Assembly (NCBI GenBank): GCA_039927975.1
Contig: JBDSTZ010000641.1
Coordinates: 1-16,467, forward strand
Direction of reading: 5' to 3'
Length of the DNA stretch: 16,467 nucleotides
Source of the DNA: JBDSTZ01 sp039927975
GTDB lineage: Bacteria; Pseudomonadota; Gammaproteobacteria; Burkholderiales; Burkholderiaceae_D
Part shown: piece by piece, positions 1 to 8,938 of the stretch
Numbering within the stretch: the stretch's first letter is position 1
Layout of the letters: every line of letters starts with the position of its first letter
The notes under the pieces: model-generated
Told to the model about the DNA's origin: nothing
The model's input: the letters and a program-made list of their open reading frames with translations, nothing else
Databases searched by the model: none
Program-made: the position numbers and the translations under genes

Positions 1-26
1 GGGGCGCGGCGCCGTGGAGGAGAAGC

Positions 27-3000
27 TTATTGCAGGCTGCGGATGTTCACACCGACCAGGAAGCGGCGGCCGTTGTACGAGTTCGTCAGCATGTTCGGCG
101 TGCCGTCGGCGTAGTCGTTGAAACCGCCGGTGCTGGTGCTGGTGGCGAAGTTGCCCAGATTGCGGCCTTCGGCAAAGATCTCGACACCGTTCTTGAACTT
201 GTAGGCGATCTTGGCGTCGACATAACGGGTCATGTCTTTGAAGATCGGCGAACCCGGATTGTACGGAATGCGCTGATTGCCGCCCGCGATGTTCGGGTAG
301 TTGTTTACCGTGGTGGCGCCGCAACCGGCGATGCAGCTGAAGGTTGGCGTGGCCACCTGCAGCGCGACACGCGCCGACAGCGCGCCATCGTCGTACCAGA
401 GCGAAGCGTTGTACGAGTACTTCGATTCGCCTGGCGGCGGCAGCAGGGTGCCGGTCAGCAGATCGAAGTACAGCGCGCCGTCACCCTTGCTCTTGGCGCG
501 GGTGTAGTTGCCGTCGAAGCCGGTGTACTTGAAGAACCATGGCAGGAAGGTGAACGCGGTCTTGAAGCTGCTCTCGAAACCGGTGCGCACCGACGCTGGC
601 AGGTTGGTCCAGCGCGTGTAGGTGAACGGAATGGTGTTCAGCGCGTTGCCGAGCGGATCGGATGCGTCGGTGCCGCCCAATATCAGGCCATTGGTGATGG
701 TCTCAAGGCCATTCGGCGCGCCGATCTTGCCGTCTTGCTTGAACACTGCGAACGAGACCGAGGAATCCTTGTTTGGATACCATTCCAGGCTCAAGTTCTG
801 ATTGATGTTGGTTTGCGGCTTGAGCGCAGGATTGCCGAAGGTCCGGTTGCACGTCATGTCGGCGTCGGAACCGTCGGAATCTTTTGGATAGTCCGAACGC
901 AGCTTCGTCAAATCGTTCGTGCAAGTGCCCGATGGCAGCAACTTGGATACGCCTGGACGCGCGACCGTCTTGCCGCGGTTGTAGCGCAGCACCAGCTTGT
1001 CGGAAATCAGCCAGGTCGCCAGGTTGAAGCTTGGCATGATGTCGGTGGTGTCGCTGGCGATGCTGACCGGACGCGAGACCGAGTAGGTGACTTTCGAGTT
1101 GGGGTTGATCTGATAGTCGTAGTCGGCGTTCGGCACCACCGTGCTGTAGGTCAGGTAGCCGCTGCCGTGGACATTGTTCGAGACCATGCGATAACCGAAG
1201 TTACCCTCAAGCTCCAGCCCGAACGGCAGCGCGCGCTTGGTGAAGGGCAGGTGATCGATCGTGAAATCGGTCATCAGGTAGCCGGATTTGACTTTTTCAT
1301 CGAAGGAACCGTACTGCTGCGCATACACCTTGCCGTCGCTGGCGGTGCAATACTTGATGCAGTCGAGGTTGTAGCCCGGCACCGCGCTGGTGAGGTTGAA
1401 GAACTTCTCGATGTCGATGATGGTCCAACCATTGGTCAACTGGTCGGAACGGCCCGGCGCGCCCTGGTAGAACTGGGTGTTCGGCGGCACCACCAGGGTC
1501 TGCGCGACCAGGTCGATGTATTGCTGCTGGGTCAGGACGAGGCGGCCGTTGGAATTGCGTGGGTCGTTGCTCGGGCTGTAGCCGTAGACGCAACGCTGGC
1601 CGCCGGGCGCCAGCGAGCCAGGGGTGTCCTGGCAAGCCTGCACGGTCGAGCGGAACGCGGCCGGGCCCGGCAGATACACGCCAGGCACGTAGTCGGCCTT
1701 GCCAAAGGTGCCCGATGGCTCGCTCACGGTGGTCGCGCCGCCGCCCCAGGATTTGCCGGACGTGTCGCGCCAGTTGACGCCGGCCTTCAGGTTGGTCAGG
1801 TAGGGCAGGCGATCGTTGAGCGCATACGTCATGTCCCACTTGGCGGTGTTTTCCAGTGTTTCGTTGGCGCGTGGCGACTGCAACACCAGCTGGGTGGACG
1901 GGCCGACCAACGGACGCTGCGCCGCCGTGTAGACTGGCGAGGCGACATTGGCGTTGACACCGGCGGCGACGGCGCCCGCTGCCGCTTGCGAGGACAGGTT
2001 GGCGTAGCTCGGGTAGTTCAGCTGATTGTAGGTGCTGCCGGCCGGCAGCGTGTAGTTCCAGATGCCGCTCGGAGCGATCGACAGGGTGGTCGGGCCGGCC
2101 ACGTTGCTGATCGAAACGCGCAGATCCATCCGTTCAAGGTCGGACCTGGCGCTGCCGGCGAAGAACTCCATTTTCAGGCCGCCATCCCGGTAGCTGCCGC
2201 CGAGGTTGAAGTACTGATTGCTGGTGCTGATGCGCGAGTGGGTCTGATCGGTGCCGGCCAGCGCATCGCTCATCGTGAAGCTGGTGACATGGTGGGTCGC
2301 ATCGACCTTGACCGAGGCAGGGTCGACGTTGGCGACGATGCCGCTGACCGGCATCGCGCCGGCGTTGGTGGTGCTGCTGCGGAAACTCCAGCCCGGATAC
2401 AGGAAGTAGCCCGAGCCCGCCACTGCGGCGCGGGTCTGGTCGGTTTCGTTGTCGACAAAGGCCGGGCCGCCCACCACGTAGTTCGGGTTGCCGGTGACGC
2501 TGGTCGGATTGGTCGACAGGGTGCCGTAGCCGAAGGTGCCGGTCCAGTCTTCCAGCTCGCGCCGTGTGCGGCTGAACTTGCTGTAGACGCTCAGCTTGTT
2601 ATTGACCTTGAAGTCGAGCCGGACGTCGCCGGTGAGGCGATCGTCGGTCTGCCGGTGCACGCCATAGCGCACCGTCGGCGGGGTGTAGTCGTTCCACTGG
2701 TTCAGACAGGTGGTCAGTTCATTGGTGCGCAGCTGGATCGTCGGCACTTTTTGGGCGCTGTCGCTGCCGTTGATATTGTTGATCTGCGCCCGGGTCAGGG
2801 GCGTGAACATGTCGTAGCAGGCTTGCTTGGATTTCGCCGCGGCCGACTTGGTGATGAGCTCGAGCGGGGTCGAGAAGATGAAGTAGTTTTTGCCGTCGGT
2901 GTCGAGCGTGGTGCCGGGCCCGGCCGCGAGCGCCGGCGTCTTGCGCTGCGACACGTTGATCGATGGATCGCTCTGGTTCACCAGCGCGGGATTGAAGCTG

Positions 3001-3812
3001 AAGGTTTTTTCCGGCGAGTTATCGAAATCGATACTACGGATCAAGCCTTGCTGATTGCTGCCGCCGCCTTGCGAAATGATGTGGTTTTCGTTGAAGGCGT
3101 TCGACTTGCCCAGGTTGACAATGATGCCGAGACGGTCGTCGAGGAATTTGTTCGACAGCACCAGGTTCAGGTTGGGCGAGACTTGCTTGTTCAGCGAGCC
3201 CTGCGAGGCCGAGATACGGGCCGAATAGAACGGTTTCTTGAAGTCGAGGCCGGTACGTGTCTTGATGATAATGCCGCCGCCGAGCGAGCCTTCGGTCATG
3301 TCGGCGGTGTTGCCTTTGACTACGTCCACGCTCTTGATCAGGTCGGACGACAGTTCGCGCAGTTCGACGCCGCGGCCGTCGCCGCCGCCACTGAGGTTGG
3401 AGCCGCCGCCGGCCTGCACGCCCTGGCCGTCGATTTCGACGCGGGTCAGGTCCGGGCCGTTGCCGCGCACCGTGACGGAAACGCCTTCGCCGAAGTCGCC
3501 GCGGTCGAGCGCGATGCCGGCGACCCGCGAGATGGCTTCGCCGACGTTGCGGTCAGGGAAAGCGCCGACGTCTTCGGCGATGATCGAATCGATCGCCGTC
3601 GCGGCGTTCTTCTTGCGCGCGATCGACGATTGCTGCGAGGCGCGCGCGCCGATGACGAGCACGGTCTGAACTTCGTCGGCCGGGGCCTTGGCGGCCGGGG
3701 CCGGCGCCTCTTGCGCCATCGCCGAGTTACCGGCAATCAAGGACGCCACGGCGATGGACACCGCGTAGCTCAATCGATTGATCCGGATTTCCTTACTTGC
3801 ATATTTACGCAC
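27..3812 (-). CDS. TonB-dependent outer-membrane receptor, TonB-Xanth-Caul type (TBDR-A)
   Basis: A 1261-residue TonB-gated outer-membrane transporter, probably for oligosaccharides. Residues 1-33 form a signal peptide (hydrophobic core about 16-30, cleavage after AMA). A TonB-box-like stretch, DEVQTVLVIGA, lies at 46-56. The plug occupies about 60-190 with the family motifs AEDVGAFPDRNVGEAISR (79-96), VRGNGPDLTRVEIDGQGV (115-132) and SLGGGIIIKTRTG (176-188). The rest is a very long beta-barrel with large loops, ending at GRRFLVGVNIRSLQ. Ten cysteines fall into five close pairs (332/369, 727/741, 818/822, 964/988, 1160/1164), and a DSDGSDAD loop sits at 978-985. The start is GTG at 3812-3810, chosen because a GGGAG ribosome site lies 7 nt upstream and both paralogues use the same arrangement. 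It is divergent from TBDR-B. Family known; substrate inferred from the neighbouring pectin enzymes and not demonstrated. Confidence 0.95.
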   Translation of the reverse strand: MRKYASKEIRINRLSYAVSIAVASLIAGNSAMAQEAPAPAAKAPADEVQTVLVIGARASQQSSIARKKNAATAIDSIIAEDVGAFPDRNVGEAISRVAGIALDRGDFGEGVSVTVRGNGPDLTRVEIDGQGVQAGGGSNLSGGGDGRGVELRELSSDLIKSVDVVKGNTADMTEGSLGGGIIIKTRTGLDFKKPFYSARISASQGSLNKQVSPNLNLVLSNKFLDDRLGIIVNLGKSNAFNENHIISQGGGSNQQGLIRSIDFDNSPEKTFSFNPALVNQSDPSINVSQRKTPALAAGPGTTLDTDGKNYFIFSTPLELITKSAAAKSKQACYDMFTPLTRAQINNINGSDSAQKVPTIQLRTNELTTCLNQWNDYTPPTVRYGVHRQTDDRLTGDVRLDFKVNNKLSVYSKFSRTRRELEDWTGTFGYGTLSTNPTSVTGNPNYVVGGPAFVDNETDQTRAAVAGSGYFLYPGWSFRSSTTNAGAMPVSGIVANVDPASVKVDATHHVTSFTMSDALAGTDQTHSRISTSNQYFNLGGSYRDGGLKMEFFAGSARSDLERMDLRVSISNVAGPTTLSIAPSGIWNYTLPAGSTYNQLNYPSYANLSSQAAAGAVAAGVNANVASPVYTAAQRPLVGPSTQLVLQSPRANETLENTAKWDMTYALNDRLPYLTNLKAGVNWRDTSGKSWGGGATTVSEPSGTFGKADYVPGVYLPGPAAFRSTVQACQDTPGSLAPGGQRCVYGYSPSNDPRNSNGRLVLTQQQYIDLVAQTLVVPPNTQFYQGAPGRSDQLTNGWTIIDIEKFFNLTSAVPGYNLDCIKYCTASDGKVYAQQYGSFDEKVKSGYLMTDFTIDHLPFTKRALPFGLELEGNFGYRMVSNNVHGSGYLTYSTVVPNADYDYQINPNSKVTYSVSRPVSIASDTTDIMPSFNLATWLISDKLVLRYNRGKTVARPGVSKLLPSGTCTNDLTKLRSDYPKDSDGSDADMTCNRTFGNPALKPQTNINQNLSLEWYPNKDSSVSFAVFKQDGKIGAPNGLETITNGLILGGTDASDPLGNALNTIPFTYTRWTNLPASVRTGFESSFKTAFTFLPWFFKYTGFDGNYTRAKSKGDGALYFDLLTGTLLPPPGESKYSYNASLWYDDGALSARVALQVATPTFSCIAGCGATTVNNYPNIAGGNQRIPYNPGSPIFKDMTRYVDAKIAYKFKNGVEIFAEGRNLGNFATSTSTGGFNDYADGTPNMLTNSYNGRRFLVGVNIRSLQ

Positions 3813-3819
3813 TGTCTCT

Positions 3820-3824
3820 CTCCC
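3820..3824 (-). promoter_or_regulatory. Ribosome binding site setting the GTG start of TBDR-A
   Basis: On the minus strand GGGAG is followed by AGAGACA and then GTG, a 7-nt spacer. The same purine block and spacer length occur before all three receptors, which supports GTG as the true start. Confidence 0.8.
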
Positions 3825-3878
3825 GTGTTGGCCGCCTGGCGACCGTCTTGTGAACGCATTTTTTTGCTGATCCGCTGT

Positions 3879-3897
3879 GCTCGACGTGCCGTCGAGC
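3879..3897 (-). promoter_or_regulatory. Perfect stem-loop in the TBDR-A 5' leader
   Basis: GCTCGACG and CGTCGAGC form an 8-bp perfect stem around a 3-nt loop. If the TAGAAT at 3919-3914 is the -10 element, this hairpin begins about 10 nt into the mRNA and ends 66 nt before the start codon. It is not a terminator: on the transcript strand it is followed by A residues, not U. A role in mRNA stability or translational control is inference. Confidence 0.55.
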
Positions 3898-3913
3898 GAG
3901 GGGATGCCGAACT

Positions 3914-3919
3914 ATTCTA
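3914..3919 (-). promoter_or_regulatory. Putative -10 element for TBDR-A
   Basis: TAGAAT on the minus strand matches five of six positions of the sigma-70 -10 consensus. It lies 101 nt before the GTG start. The same hexamer precedes TBDR-C by 93 nt, and a TACACT precedes TBDR-B by 101 nt. No good -35 element is visible at the usual distance, so activation by a regulator or a non-housekeeping sigma factor is possible. Confidence 0.35.
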
Positions 3920-4460
3920 AGCGCACGAGTTAACAATTTGAGCCCTCGCAACAAACAATCACTTGCTTGATCACCGATGATCACTTCCGGCAGCAGCAAA
4001 TGCGCCTGGAGTGTGGTTTTTTGCGCACGATAGTTGGATTTTTGCAACAACTTCGGGCCATGGCGCTGCCTTTTGCGCAGCGTCGCCGCGCGCTTCGGCC
4101 GCATTGGCAGCACCCGATTGCGTCGCACCGGTAGCGGCCACAGCGCAGCTAAGTCGTTGTAAATACTGGGATAACTTTATCTTTTGCTCATCTTGCCGGC
4201 GTCGCAAGCGGCGTGATGAGGGCCGCGCGCATGCCGCGCATGCAACCGGCGGCGCCGCTTATGTTGAATCGACCATGTTGGCGGCGGCGCCTGGCCGCGC
4301 GCAGCGGACGGAGATGCAAAGTAATCACATATTTCGAATTTCAATCATAAATACAGAATAAATACGCTACTTCCGATCAGCTTAGAAGCTGGAGTATTGA
4401 CGTTATTGGCCGCCGTTGTGTCGGGGAATTTACATTTAGCGCGGCGGGGATCCAAGATTT

Positions 4461-4475
4461 TGTGACAGTGTCACA
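4461..4475. promoter_or_regulatory. 15-bp perfect palindrome, operator-like
   Basis: TGTGACA, a central G, then TGTCACA, a perfect inverted repeat. The half-sites resemble the CRP half-site TGTGA, but the spacing between TGTGA and TCACA is five rather than six bases, so a CRP site is not claimed. It lies far from both receptor starts (about 650-690 bp). A bound regulator is inference. Confidence 0.4.
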
Positions 4476-4494
4476 CGTGGCCTGCCCAATAGCT

Positions 4495-4507
4495 TGGCAC
4501 TGTGCCA
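4495..4507. promoter_or_regulatory. 13-bp perfect palindrome, operator-like
   Basis: TGGCAC, a central T, then GTGCCA. Its centre lies 33 bp from the centre of the 4461-4475 palindrome, close to three helical turns, so two dimers could bind on the same DNA face. It shares a CACTGT core with the reverse strand of that palindrome. Function is inferred. Confidence 0.35.
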
Positions 4508-4577
4508 CTCCCGCTGATAATTGCCGACGCGGATAGTCCCCCCGTCGCCTTCGACCGAGGCAATGAGGGAGATAAGC

Positions 4578-4594
4578 TAATCAAGATGTGAGCG
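4578..4594 (+). repeat. Direct repeat, copy 1 (TAATCnnGATGTGAGCG)
   Basis: A 17-bp element matching the copy at 4671-4687 at all but two internal positions (AA here, GT there). The two copies start 93 bp apart in an otherwise non-coding region, so they are candidate binding sites for one regulator. Confidence 0.5.
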
Positions 4595-4670
4595 AAATGA
4601 AATGCGAGTAATCAGGCTCTGCTTATTCCGGCAGTAAAGTCCCATCTGAACAGCATAAAAACCACAGAAA

Positions 4671-4687
4671 TAATCGTGATGTGAGCG
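4671..4687 (+). repeat. Direct repeat, copy 2 (TAATCnnGATGTGAGCG)
   Basis: Second copy of the 17-bp element at 4578-4594, in the same orientation and differing at two positions. It lies about 470 bp before the TBDR-B start. Confidence 0.5.
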
Positions 4688-5024
4688 CCAACAGGCGTTG
4701 TTTTAGCTCGCTTGTTGTGCTGTTGCGACAGTTTTATTTCAATAAATACATCAGTGAATTGTTAAATCGCGCATGTTGGGAAAGTCAATACTGCTGATTT
4801 ACCTGCCTCGGCAGCCCGGCAGACAGCTGCAAGCGTCGCATCGAGCGACAACCCGCATACGCCTTTTATCATTCTGCGTGCATCGTTTTTGGCAAGGGGA
4901 GAGGTGAAGCTGTCAATCGCATTTGATGTCAATAAATTAATCATTAGACGCGCCGCCAATTGTGTCGCAAGCTCCGCCGGCGTTTTTCGATCCAATCACA
5001 ATGCTGATTGTTTCTTAGCGATAT

Positions 5025-5053
5025 TTACCACCGTACTTAATGATGATTACACT
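5025..5053 (+). promoter_or_regulatory. Putative sigma-70 promoter for TBDR-B
   Basis: TTACCA at 5025-5030 and TACACT at 5048-5053 are each four-of-six matches to the -35 and -10 consensus and are separated by 17 bp. The -10 lies 101 nt before the GTG start, the same distance as the putative -10 of TBDR-A. Confidence 0.4.
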
Positions 5054-5063
5054 AACCACACTA

Positions 5064-5086
5064 GCGTGCCCAAAAGCAAGGCACGC
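5064..5086 (+). promoter_or_regulatory. 5'-proximal stem-loop in the TBDR-B leader
   Basis: GCGTGCC and GGCACGC form a 7-bp perfect stem around a 9-nt loop, starting about 10 nt after the putative -10 element and so near the mRNA 5' end. A second small hairpin, GGTCG-TTG-CGACC, follows at 5116-5128. Neither is followed by a U-tract. Function unknown. Confidence 0.45.
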
Positions 5087-5142
5087 AGTAATCAGCGCTT
5101 GGTGTTACTAAAACAGGTCGTTGCGACCGATAAGTCATTAAC

Positions 5143-5147
5143 AGGAG
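5143..5147 (+). promoter_or_regulatory. Ribosome binding site setting the GTG start of TBDR-B
   Basis: AGGAG with a 7-nt spacer (AGAGACA) before GTG at 5155. The block from GGAG to the start codon is identical to that of TBDR-A and differs by one base in TBDR-C. Confidence 0.85.
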
Positions 5148-5154
5148 AGAGACA

Positions 5155-8100
5155 GTGCGTCAGTACTCAAAGAGAACCATTTCGTTAACCCGTGTCAGCT
5201 ATGCCGTATCGGTAGCCCTGGCTTCCTTAATGACCGGTAACGTGTCGATGGCGCAGCAGACCGCCACCCCGCCGGCACCCTCCGCAAAGACCGCTCCGGC
5301 CGATGAAATCACCACCGTGCTGGTGATCGGCGCGCGCGCTTCGCAGCAAAGCGCGATCGCCCGCAAGAAAAACGCAGCAACCGCGCAAGATTCGATCATC
5401 GCCGAAGACGTCGGCGCTTTCCCTGACCGTAACGTTGCCGACGCCATTTCGCGCATCGCCGGCGTGGCCCTCGATCGCGGCGACTATGGCGAAGGCGTCA
5501 GCGTCAGCATCCGCGGCAATGGCCCCGACCTGACCCGTGTCGAAATGGACGGCCAGGGCGTGCAGGCCGCAGGCGGCGCCGATGGTCTCAACAATATGAC
5601 GGCCGGCAGCGATGGCGGCCGCGGCGTCGAAATGCGCAATCTGTCTTCCGACTTGATCAAGAGCGTCGACGTGGTCAAAGGCTCGACCGCGGAAATGACC
5701 GAAGGTTCGCTCGGCGGCGCCATCATCATCAAGACCCGCACCGGCCTCGACTTCGCCAAGCCGTACTACTCGCTGCGCCTGGCGGCCAACCAGAATTCGA
5801 TCAACAAGAAAATCACGCCGGACATGAATCTGGTGTTGACCAATAAGTTCCTCGACAACCGCCTCGGCATCTTGCTGAACGTGACGAAGACCGTGTCGTC
5901 GAACGAGAATCACAACATCGGCATGGGCGGCAGCAACAACCAGATCGGCCCGGTGCGCAACATCGACTTCGACAATTCGCCCGAGAAGACGTTTTCCTTT
6001 CAGCCGCAAACGATAAACACCAGCAATCCGCTGGCCACCACGCCCCTGGTGACGTCGACCCTTGCCGCCGGCGGCACTTTCAAATCGGCCACCCCGCAGG
6101 AACTCGTCACCAAATCGGCCGGCGCCAAGTCCAAGGCCGAATGCGCCACCTTGTTCCCGCAATTTACCGTCGCGGAACAGAACGCGTTTCCGACCGCGAG
6201 CAACAACCGCACGAACGCGATCAATCAGCGCCAGCTCGAGTTGCTCACTTGCCTGAATCAATGGAACGATTACACGCCGAACTTGATCCGCCCGTTCGTC
6301 AACCGCGCGGAAGATTCGCGCCTGAGCGGCGACCTGCGGTTTGACTTCAAAGTCAACAACAACCTGTCGGTCTATTTGAAGTACAACGGCAGCCGCAATA
6401 CCGTCACCAGCTACACCGAGTCGAGCGGCTATGGCGACCCGTCGTTCAACGGCACCGGCACCTTCACCGACGTTGCCGCCACCGGCGCGCGCACGCCGAT
6501 CAGTGGCAATTACGCCTTCTACGACACCCCGTCATTCCGCAGCGGCGGCCCGATTGCGAATGGAACGGTGACCAACATCATTCCTGGTACCGTCAAGGTC
6601 GATGCCGCCCACCATGTGATCGCCTACCACATCAGCGATGGCGGCGCCAGCTCGAACTCGACCCTGATCGAGTCCGGCACCGACACCCAATACACCCAGG
6701 GCGGCGGCACCTACAAGAACGGCGGCTTCAAGGCCGAACTGATGATCGGCTCCTCGCATTCCGAGTTCTACCGCATGGAGCGGCGCCTCGGGATCGGCTT
6801 TACCACCGGCGAAGTGGCCTATGACCTGCTGCCGAACGGCCTGTGGAACACGACCACGCTGGCACCGGGAAAATCCGATTTGACCGCGGTCGACAATTAT
6901 TGGAATCCGGCCGCGCCAGTCGCCGCAGCCGCAGTGGTTGCGTCGGCGACGACCAAGGCCAGCCCGGCCTATACCGCATCGCAGACTGCCAGCTACACGC
7001 CCAGAGTCGGGCTGACGATGCAGAATCCGCGCATTATCGATACCGGCGAAAAAACCATGAAGCTCGACACGAGCTATTCGCTGAACGATAAGATCCCGTT
7101 CTTCACCTTGCTCAAAGCCGGTTTGAACTTCCGCAACACCGACGTGGCGGCCTACTACACGGGTGGCTTCACGATTCGTGACCCGGTCGGCACCTACGGC
7201 TCGGCCAGCTATGTACCAGGCCTGTACATGCCGACCAATAACTTCCGCTCGACCTTCCAGGCCTGCGTCGACACCCCCGGTTCGCTGGGCGCCGGCGGCC
7301 AGCCGTGCGCCTATGGCTACACGCCATCGGCCGATCCGGCCCACGCGCTCGAAGGCAACTACGTCTTGACCAAGGCGCAGTACCTGAACGCGATCGCCAC
7401 CTCCTTGACCTACCCGAATTCGCGCTATTTCAACAGCGATCCGAACCGTCCGGCCAACTTGCAGGACGGCTGGTATACCCTCGACATCAACAAGTTCTAC
7501 AACGCCATCGGCGTGCAGAACTACAACCTGGACTGCATCAAGTTTTGCATGGGCAGCGATGGGGTGATGCGCGAACAGGCCAAAACGGCGATGAGCGAAA
7601 AGGTCAAGGCCGCCTACGTCTCCGCCGACTTTGAACTCGACCACATTCCGTTCACGACGCGTTCCCTGCCGTTCGGCATGGAAATCGATGGCAATATCGG
7701 CTATCGCATGATCAATACCGCAGTGGCGGCGCAAGGCACCATGACCTTCGTGACGATTGCCAAGACTGCGGCGTACAACCCGCTCGATCGGGAAAACGCG
7801 GCCGGTATCACCACCCGCACCTTCCGCCAATCCAGCAGCATCCAGGCGACCAACAACGATTTCATGCCGGTCTACAACGTCGCACTGTGGGCGATTCCGA
7901 GCAAGCTCGTGCTGCGCTATAACCGCGCAAAAACCATCGCTCGCCCTGGCGTGGGCCGCTTGCTGCCAGCCGGCACCTGCACCTACGACGAGCGCAACGT
8001 CGGCCTGCTGGACACCGATGGCAGTGAAACCGATATGAGCTGCGGCAATAGTATCCTTGGCAATCCGAATCTGAAGCCGCAAACGAATACCAACCAGAAC

Positions 8101-8871
8101 TGGTCGCTGGAATGGTATGCGAACAAGGACACGATGCTGTCGGTCAGCTACTTCAAGCAGGAAGGCAAAGTCGGCGCGCCAACCGCCGTCGAGAACGTGT
8201 CGGGCACCAAGTTGTTCGAGGGCGCCGATGTGAACGACCCAGGTACCGGCGCCTCGCTGGCCGACACCGAGTTCACCTTCCGGCGATATACCAACCAGAC
8301 CCCGTCGACCCGCCGCGGCCTGGAATTCTCGTCGAAGACGGCATTTACCTTCCTGCCATCGGTGCTGAAATATACGGGCCTCGACGCCAACTACACGCGT
8401 GTGCGTTCGGCGCTGGCCAGCGGTCAGATCCTCGATCTGGTCACCGGCAGCGAAATGCCGCTGCGCGGCGAGCCGAAGTATTCGTACAACGCCTCGCTGT
8501 GGTATGACGATGGTGCCTTCTCGGCGCGCCTGGCCTTGCAAGTGGTGGCCCCGGTGTTCAACTGCATCTCCGGTTGCGAGAATACCGCCGTCAACAACTA
8601 TCCGGTCATTGGCCTGAACACGGTGCGGGCCCCGGTCTACGCCCCGGCCTTGCCGAACTTTAGCATCGGTACGCGCTATATCGACGCGAAGGCAGCGTAC
8701 AAGTTCAAGAACGGCATCGAAGTCTTCATCGAAGGGCGTAACCTCAACAGCTCGCACACCGGTAGCAACACCGGTGGTTATGGCAACTATGCTGACGGCA
8801 CCGCACAGCGTCTGAACGACAAGTACGCCGGCCGCAAACTGATGATCGGTTTGAACATCAAGAGCCTGTAA
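5155..8871 (+). CDS. TonB-dependent outer-membrane receptor, TonB-Xanth-Caul type (TBDR-B)
   Basis: A 1238-residue paralogue of the flanking receptors and probably an outer-membrane oligosaccharide importer. It has a signal peptide of about 33 residues (cleavage after SMA, before QQ), a TonB-box-like DEITTVLVIGA, and a plug with AEDVGAFPDRNVADAISR, VSIRGNGPDLTRVEMDGQGV and SLGGAIIIKTRTG. The long barrel ends at GRKLMIGLNIKSL. Ten cysteines form five close pairs (330/366, 704/718, 794/798, 942/963, 1137/1141), colinear with the paralogues, and DTDGSETD lies at 953-960. The start is GTG with AGGAG 7 nt upstream. It is transcribed away from TBDR-A and towards TBDR-C, with its own terminator at 8939-8964. 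The substrate is not evident from sequence. Confidence 0.95.
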   Translation: MRQYSKRTISLTRVSYAVSVALASLMTGNVSMAQQTATPPAPSAKTAPADEITTVLVIGARASQQSAIARKKNAATAQDSIIAEDVGAFPDRNVADAISRIAGVALDRGDYGEGVSVSIRGNGPDLTRVEMDGQGVQAAGGADGLNNMTAGSDGGRGVEMRNLSSDLIKSVDVVKGSTAEMTEGSLGGAIIIKTRTGLDFAKPYYSLRLAANQNSINKKITPDMNLVLTNKFLDNRLGILLNVTKTVSSNENHNIGMGGSNNQIGPVRNIDFDNSPEKTFSFQPQTINTSNPLATTPLVTSTLAAGGTFKSATPQELVTKSAGAKSKAECATLFPQFTVAEQNAFPTASNNRTNAINQRQLELLTCLNQWNDYTPNLIRPFVNRAEDSRLSGDLRFDFKVNNNLSVYLKYNGSRNTVTSYTESSGYGDPSFNGTGTFTDVAATGARTPISGNYAFYDTPSFRSGGPIANGTVTNIIPGTVKVDAAHHVIAYHISDGGASSNSTLIESGTDTQYTQGGGTYKNGGFKAELMIGSSHSEFYRMERRLGIGFTTGEVAYDLLPNGLWNTTTLAPGKSDLTAVDNYWNPAAPVAAAAVVASATTKASPAYTASQTASYTPRVGLTMQNPRIIDTGEKTMKLDTSYSLNDKIPFFTLLKAGLNFRNTDVAAYYTGGFTIRDPVGTYGSASYVPGLYMPTNNFRSTFQACVDTPGSLGAGGQPCAYGYTPSADPAHALEGNYVLTKAQYLNAIATSLTYPNSRYFNSDPNRPANLQDGWYTLDINKFYNAIGVQNYNLDCIKFCMGSDGVMREQAKTAMSEKVKAAYVSADFELDHIPFTTRSLPFGMEIDGNIGYRMINTAVAAQGTMTFVTIAKTAAYNPLDRENAAGITTRTFRQSSSIQATNNDFMPVYNVALWAIPSKLVLRYNRAKTIARPGVGRLLPAGTCTYDERNVGLLDTDGSETDMSCGNSILGNPNLKPQTNTNQNWSLEWYANKDTMLSVSYFKQEGKVGAPTAVENVSGTKLFEGADVNDPGTGASLADTEFTFRRYTNQTPSTRRGLEFSSKTAFTFLPSVLKYTGLDANYTRVRSALASGQILDLVTGSEMPLRGEPKYSYNASLWYDDGAFSARLALQVVAPVFNCISGCENTAVNNYPVIGLNTVRAPVYAPALPNFSIGTRYIDAKAAYKFKNGIEVFIEGRNLNSSHTGSNTGGYGNYADGTAQRLNDKYAGRKLMIGLNIKSL

Positions 8872-8938
8872 GGAATAGGCGCGCTTGTCAGTTTGCAAGC
8901 GCGTTGCGTGAGATTCGCCCGCAAGGGCGATCAGTGGA

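Larger units (their letters stand above)
3813..5154. other. Divergent intergenic region between TBDR-A and TBDR-B
   Basis: This 1.34 kb stretch lacks a convincing gene. It is AT-richer than the flanking genes, most clearly from about 4300 to 5150. The short open frames inside lack ribosome sites or start at TTG immediately after a stop. It holds the two receptor leaders, a tandem 9-bp repeat (CGCGCATGC twice, 4226-4243), a 14-bp palindrome CAGCTTAGAAGCTG (4378-4391), two further palindromes near 4461-4507, and a 17-bp direct repeat. It is much longer than a divergent promoter region needs to be. It may hold decayed sequence or a complex regulatory region. Confidence 0.6.

Noticed and set aside
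30..3920. Open frame of 1296 codons antisense to TBDR-A
   Set aside because: Shadow of GC-rich codon bias. The translation has no domain pattern, and the minus-strand receptor explains the region with a signal peptide, plug motifs and ribosome site.
3805..4207. Short minus-strand open frames upstream of TBDR-A
   Set aside because: The open frames overlap each other and the receptor leader, lack ribosome sites and have biased composition.
4461..4475. Reading the TGTGA/TCACA palindrome as a CRP site
   Set aside because: The spacer is five bases rather than the six needed by CRP, and the site is not near a recognisable promoter.
4762..4995. 77-codon minus-strand open frame with a fairly protein-like composition
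   Set aside because: It opens at TTG directly after a stop codon and no ribosome site precedes it or the internal ATG. I do not recognise the sequence. Possible decayed gene, but not supportable.
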